From assembly GCA_022749815.1 (NCBI GenBank), contig JAKIWV010000002.1, forward strand, positions 258,478 to 322,477: a DNA stretch of 64,000 nucleotides, written 5' to 3'. This document shows, in pieces, positions 61,126 to 64,000 of the stretch. Origin of the DNA: Thermoplasmata archaeon (GTDB taxonomy: Archaea > Thermoplasmatota > Thermoplasmata > Lutacidiplasmatales > UBA184). The position numbers were made by a program, and so were the translations under genes. The notes beneath the pieces are model-generated. The model did no database searches, was not told the origin of the DNA, and saw nothing but the letters and a program-made list of their open reading frames with translations. Numbering within the stretch: the stretch's first letter is position 1; the number at the start of each line of letters is the position of its first letter.

Positions 61126-61358
61126 CGATGGGGGGAGGAATGGACCGGACTTCGAGGGACCGGTGGGCCCGGATCTCCGGCGAAAGGCACGCGGGACCCC
61201 TCCCGTCCCCGCGGGCGGTAAAAGGCGATGCACCCCGGAGCGACTCGTGACGAAGGGCCGCGGGCCCCCGCTCAAAGTCCCCCCGGCAGGTGTTCCGTGA
61301 TCCCTCGTGGAAGCTCTCTTGCCCTCGCCCCTCCCAGCCGGACGGGGTCGAGTGCGCG

Positions 61359-61760
61359 ATGACGACCGCGCGCGGACGCTTCGATGTGGAGATGAAACCT
61401 GATGGGGAGGGCGATCTGGGGGAGGACAGCATGCTCGAACGCCTCGTTGTGGAGAAGGAGTTCCACGGCGACTTCGAGGGGTCTAGCCGCGGCTGGATGC
61501 TCACCGGAATGACCGCGGTCGAGGGCTCGGCAGGATACGTGCTGATCGAGCGGCTCCGGGGACGATTGAATGGACGAGCGGGTTCTTTCCTCCTCCAGCA
61601 CTCAGGGACACTCGATCGTGGGGTCCCCACCCAACGAATCGAGGTCGTGCCGGACTCCGGTGCCGACGAACTCCGGGGGCTCACCGGTCAGATGACCATC
61701 CGGATCGCGGACGGAGAACATTCGTACGAGTTCAGCTACACCCTGCCCGATCAGCCGTGA
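61359..61760 (+). CDS. DUF3224 protein
   Basis: 133 residues from ATG 61359; the frame is open to 61290. RGRFDVEMKPDG, LERLVVEKEFHGDFEGSSRGWMLTG, SAGYVLIERLRGRLNGRAGSFLLQHSGTL and IEVVPDSGADELRGLTGQMTI match the DUF3224 family (allene-oxide-cyclase-like barrel). The function is unknown. The stop overlaps the GTG of the AlkD gene by 4 nt, so the two are one operon. Confidence 0.88.
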   Translation: MTTARGRFDVEMKPDGEGDLGEDSMLERLVVEKEFHGDFEGSSRGWMLTGMTAVEGSAGYVLIERLRGRLNGRAGSFLLQHSGTLDRGVPTQRIEVVPDSGADELRGLTGQMTIRIADGEHSYEFSYTLPDQP

Positions 61761-62527
61761 CTCGATCCGGGCAGACGAATCCTTCGGCCGAACGAATCGG
61801 CAAGGAGACCCTCGCCCGGGAGCGACGGCTCTTCGTCCGGGCCCTCCGAGCCGCCGGCCATCCCGAGAAGCACTTCGACCTCCAGCACTACGTCGGCTCC
61901 CCGCTCCCGGCGCTCGGAGTCTACACACGGGATATGCAGACGATAGGGCGGGCCTTCCACCGGCGACACCCGCAGCTCCCGGCGAAGGACCTGCACCCCC
62001 TCTGCCAGGCTCTCTGGACGGGAACCACCTTCGAGGAAAGGATTCTCGCCTGCGAGCTTTTGGTGATCTATTCGGCCCGGTGGACCGAGGGGACCTGGCA
62101 CCTCGCGACATCATGGGTCGACGGGGCCGAAGGCTGGGGCCTGTGCGACACCTTGGGCGCCGGCGTGATCGGCCGACTGCTGGAGCAGCGTCCCTCACGG
62201 TTCCGGGAGGTGAGGGCATGGACCCGCTCATCGAATCAGTGGCGCCGCCGGGCCTCTCTGTACGCCATGAACCGCTGGGTGCGGTCGGGGCAACTCGACC
62301 GTCCATTCGAGATCCTCCTCCGCCTCCACCGCGACCCCGCGTTCTGGGTCCGGAGGGCGGTCGGAACCTGGCTTCGGGAGTGCTGGAAGAAGGACCGTTG
62401 TCGGACCGAACAGTTCCTGCTCGCGCACGCGCGCGAGCTCTCCGCGATCACGATTACCGTGGCGACCGAACGGGCCCCACGCGACGTACGGAACCGTCTC
62501 CGGTCGTTGGCCACGTCCTCCGCGTAG
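61757..62527 (+). CDS. DNA alkylation repair protein, AlkD-like
   Basis: 256 residues from GTG 61757. All-helical HEAT-like protein: KDLHPLCQALWTGTTFEERILACELLVIYSARW, then WVDGAEGWGLCDTLGAGVIGRLL (the conserved WVDxxxxWDxxD-like region, here WGLCD), WTRSSNQWRRRASLYAMNRWVRSGQ, FWVRRAVGTWLRECWKKDR. AlkD removes bulky alkylated purines from DNA without base flipping. It is coupled to DUF3224. Confidence 0.9.
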   Translation: MTRSGQTNPSAERIGKETLARERRLFVRALRAAGHPEKHFDLQHYVGSPLPALGVYTRDMQTIGRAFHRRHPQLPAKDLHPLCQALWTGTTFEERILACELLVIYSARWTEGTWHLATSWVDGAEGWGLCDTLGAGVIGRLLEQRPSRFREVRAWTRSSNQWRRRASLYAMNRWVRSGQLDRPFEILLRLHRDPAFWVRRAVGTWLRECWKKDRCRTEQFLLAHARELSAITITVATERAPRDVRNRLRSLATSSA

Positions 62528-62604
62528 CCTGCGCCCGCCCCGGGGGGCCGCGGAGTCTCGGGAAAAATCCATAACTCCGAGCAACGAACTATCAGGGGGG
62601 GGAG

Positions 62605-63444
62605 GTGGAGGATCCCTACTCCACCGGGCCGCGCCTCAGCGCGGTGACCTCCGGAACCACGGTGACCGACAGAACCTCGACTCCGGCGGCCCATCCACTT
62701 CCGTCGGGGGAGTTCCCGGTCGAGACACACTTCGACGTTCTACGACGGTTCATGAGCGTGAGCCGGAATGGAGCGGACCCCGTCGAGCCCGCCGCCGTGG
62801 AGGCTCACGGCCTCCCGCCCCACGCGGCCGAGCTGAACGCTGCGTTCCTCTGCGACATCGGACTTCTGATCGAGGAAAAGGCCGGCCGGTTCAAGCCCAC
62901 TCCGGTCGCGATGCAACTCATCAACACTCAGATCGCGGACGAGGGACGTGCCCGACGGCTGTTGCGCTCGCTCGTCGAAAAGACATGGTTCGGTACGGCG
63001 GCGAGGGTCTTCTTGCGGGCCGACCGTCCCGAGTCATTCCGAGAGGAGGACCTGTTGGCGGCCCTGGCGGCGGCGATCCCGATTCCGGTCGAGCAGAATC
63101 GAGGGGCGCTCCGCGTACTGTTGGAGTATCTAGGGTACACCGGGATCCTGACCCGCTCGGATTCGACGGTCCCCCGAATGAACGGAAAGCCGATCCGGAC
63201 GGAGCCGGCGGCTGTGGCCCCACCCTCTTCGGCTCCCGTCATCCCACAGACGGGGCGGCGAGAACATCCGCCGAGCGGGGCCACCCATCCTCCGGACGAG
63301 GCCGCGGACTGGGAGGTAATACAGACGAGCGAATTCTACTTGAAGATCCTACCGAAATCGGCCGCCGTCAAGCGCCTGCGGAAGCAACTGAGCCTCCTCG
63401 AGCAGAAACTCCACGAGAGCGCGAAGCCCGCGACAGATCCCTAA
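62605..63444 (+). CDS. Winged-helix protein, DUF5343-like
   Basis: 279 residues from GTG 62605. FPVETHFDVLRRFMSVSRNGADPVEPAAVEAHGLPPHAAELNAAFLCDIGLLIEEKAGRFKPTPVAMQLI is a winged-helix pattern, followed by a second helical unit (LRSLVEKTWFGTAARVFLRA, ALRVLLEYLGYTGILTRS) resembling DUF5343-type archaeal proteins. A disordered Pro-rich linker and a C-terminal helix (AAVKRLRKQLSLLEQKLHES) complete it. A TATA-like ccataactc lies about 32 nt upstream. Confidence 0.72.
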   Translation: MEDPYSTGPRLSAVTSGTTVTDRTSTPAAHPLPSGEFPVETHFDVLRRFMSVSRNGADPVEPAAVEAHGLPPHAAELNAAFLCDIGLLIEEKAGRFKPTPVAMQLINTQIADEGRARRLLRSLVEKTWFGTAARVFLRADRPESFREEDLLAALAAAIPIPVEQNRGALRVLLEYLGYTGILTRSDSTVPRMNGKPIRTEPAAVAPPSSAPVIPQTGRREHPPSGATHPPDEAADWEVIQTSEFYLKILPKSAAVKRLRKQLSLLEQKLHESAKPATDP

Positions 63445-63501
63445 GGCCCTGCGTCCTTGGCGAACGTTGGAATCCGCAGCGGTGGGCCGGGGGCGGAGGT
63501 G

Positions 63502-63981
63502 CTACGCCGCGCTCGGGGGGTGCCCGTAGACCCGGTTCCAGGCCTCTGACAGTTCGTCGCGCCGGGGCCTGTACACGTCCTGGGAGAAGCGTTGCCGGGA
63601 TTCCAGCGTGGGGCGATCGTAGCTCGCGGCGATCGCAATGGCCTCGTCCCAAGCCGCACGGAAGTTGACCTTCGTCTCAAACCGGGACCCGATCTGTCGC
63701 TCGAACTCCTCAGCGGTTTGGTACTTGTCCCCGATCGTAAAGAGCAGTTCACTGACTTTCGGATTGCGGAAGGCCTCGTCATCACCGAGCCGGCAGGCCT
63801 CCCGGGGCCGCGACCGCTCGGCCGGCTCCGCCGCCGTCCCACCCGAAGCCAAGCTGCCCCCTCGAAATCCGCGTTTGGCCGCCGCGTGGAAGATGGCTCG
63901 GTTCAAGGCCCAGGAATACGCGGAATCACGTGGCAACCCCAGGGACTGTGCCCTCGCCGCCTGGAGCATCGCCATGACCAA
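63502..63981 (-). CDS. Protein of unknown function, 5' end possibly outside the window
   Basis: At least 155 residues; ATG 63975 and 63969 are candidate starts, but the frame stays open to the window edge. MLQAARAQSLGLPRDSAYSWALNRAIFHAAAKRGFRGG is followed by a Gly/Pro-rich linker and a helical C-terminus (SELLFTIGDKYQTAEEFERQIGSRFETKVNFRAAWDEAIAIAASYDRP). No family is recognised. It is convergent with the winged-helix gene. Confidence 0.65.
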   Translation of the reverse strand: MVMAMLQAARAQSLGLPRDSAYSWALNRAIFHAAAKRGFRGGSLASGGTAAEPAERSRPREACRLGDDEAFRNPKVSELLFTIGDKYQTAEEFERQIGSRFETKVNFRAAWDEAIAIAASYDRPTLESRQRFSQDVYRPRRDELSEAWNRVYGHPPSAA

Positions 63982-64000
63982 AAACCGATCTATTCCGCCC

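Noticed and set aside
1-64000. CRISPR arrays, insertion sequences, integrases, rRNA
   Set aside because: No spaced direct repeats, no transposase or integrase motifs, and no rRNA segments were seen in any region.

Overview
The window looks archaeal, most probably a GC-rich Thermoplasmatota-like lineage. This is inferred from gene architecture; no rRNA or marker gene is present. Many start codons (ATG, GTG, TTG) lie about 24-30 nt downstream of an AT-rich TATA-like box with no Shine-Dalgarno sequence, the pattern of leaderless archaeal transcripts (clearest at 3129, 3898, 5597, 54615, 57574 and 59198). Zinc-ribbon/membrane proteins, a PF01637-type archaeal ATPase, VapBC pairs and an AbiE-like pair fit the same picture. 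Many other genes are of types common in soil bacteria (DUF1326, DUF2182, DUF3224, YdeI, TMEM175, alpha/beta-hydrolase-cyclase fusions, VOC and SnoaL proteins), which suggests extensive gene exchange. No rRNA, convincing tRNA, CRISPR array, insertion sequence or prophage was found. The window is a mosaic of short, mostly single-gene units.

Layout. 1-3 kb: edge-truncated methyltransferase, membrane protein, SnoaL protein. 3-5.6 kb: toxin island with VapBC, a Fic protein under a near-perfect 16-bp inverted repeat, and a second VapBC. 5.9-12 kb: MFS exporter, nitronate monooxygenase-like enzyme, DUF2182 and DUF1326 tail to tail, hydrolase-cyclase fusion. 12-19 kb: surface and membrane proteins, a winged-helix protein, a zinc-ribbon membrane protein and an M29-like peptidase. 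19.3-23.2 kb: DoxX membrane domain fused to a CuA-like cupredoxin, an HTH/membrane pair, and DoxX-SDR. 23-30 kb: small membrane proteins, SRPBCC, two SnoaL proteins and an aminotransferase. 29.4-33.7 kb: UbiA-like membrane protein plus UbiE-like methyltransferase, then a secreted-type metallopeptidase and a phosphoesterase. 34-38.8 kb: ABC transporter of the ABC-2 type, VOC protein. 39-49.8 kb: methyltransferases, TPR-cyclase, GNAT, VOC plus HExxH protein, acyl-CoA ligase, cNMP-binding protein and a cyclase pseudogene. 50-59 kb: MFS, three VOC proteins, TMEM175 channel, archaeal ATPase with a perfect 16-bp palindromic operator, third cyclase-like gene, YdeI. 59.2-63.4 kb: AbiE-like antitoxin/nucleotidyltransferase pair, DUF3224-AlkD and a winged-helix protein.

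Three themes connect the genes. First, at least four toxin-antitoxin or toxin-like loci have inverted repeats placed over their TATA boxes. Second, three class III cyclase genes and one cyclase remnant lie near a protein with a complete cyclic-nucleotide phosphate-binding cassette, which suggests cyclic-nucleotide signalling. Third, a short palindrome (consensus GGTGCAAT-N4-ATTGCACC) recurs about nine times, nearly always just 3' of a gene, and would fold as a tetraloop hairpin. This recurring element is the best candidate for something undescribed.
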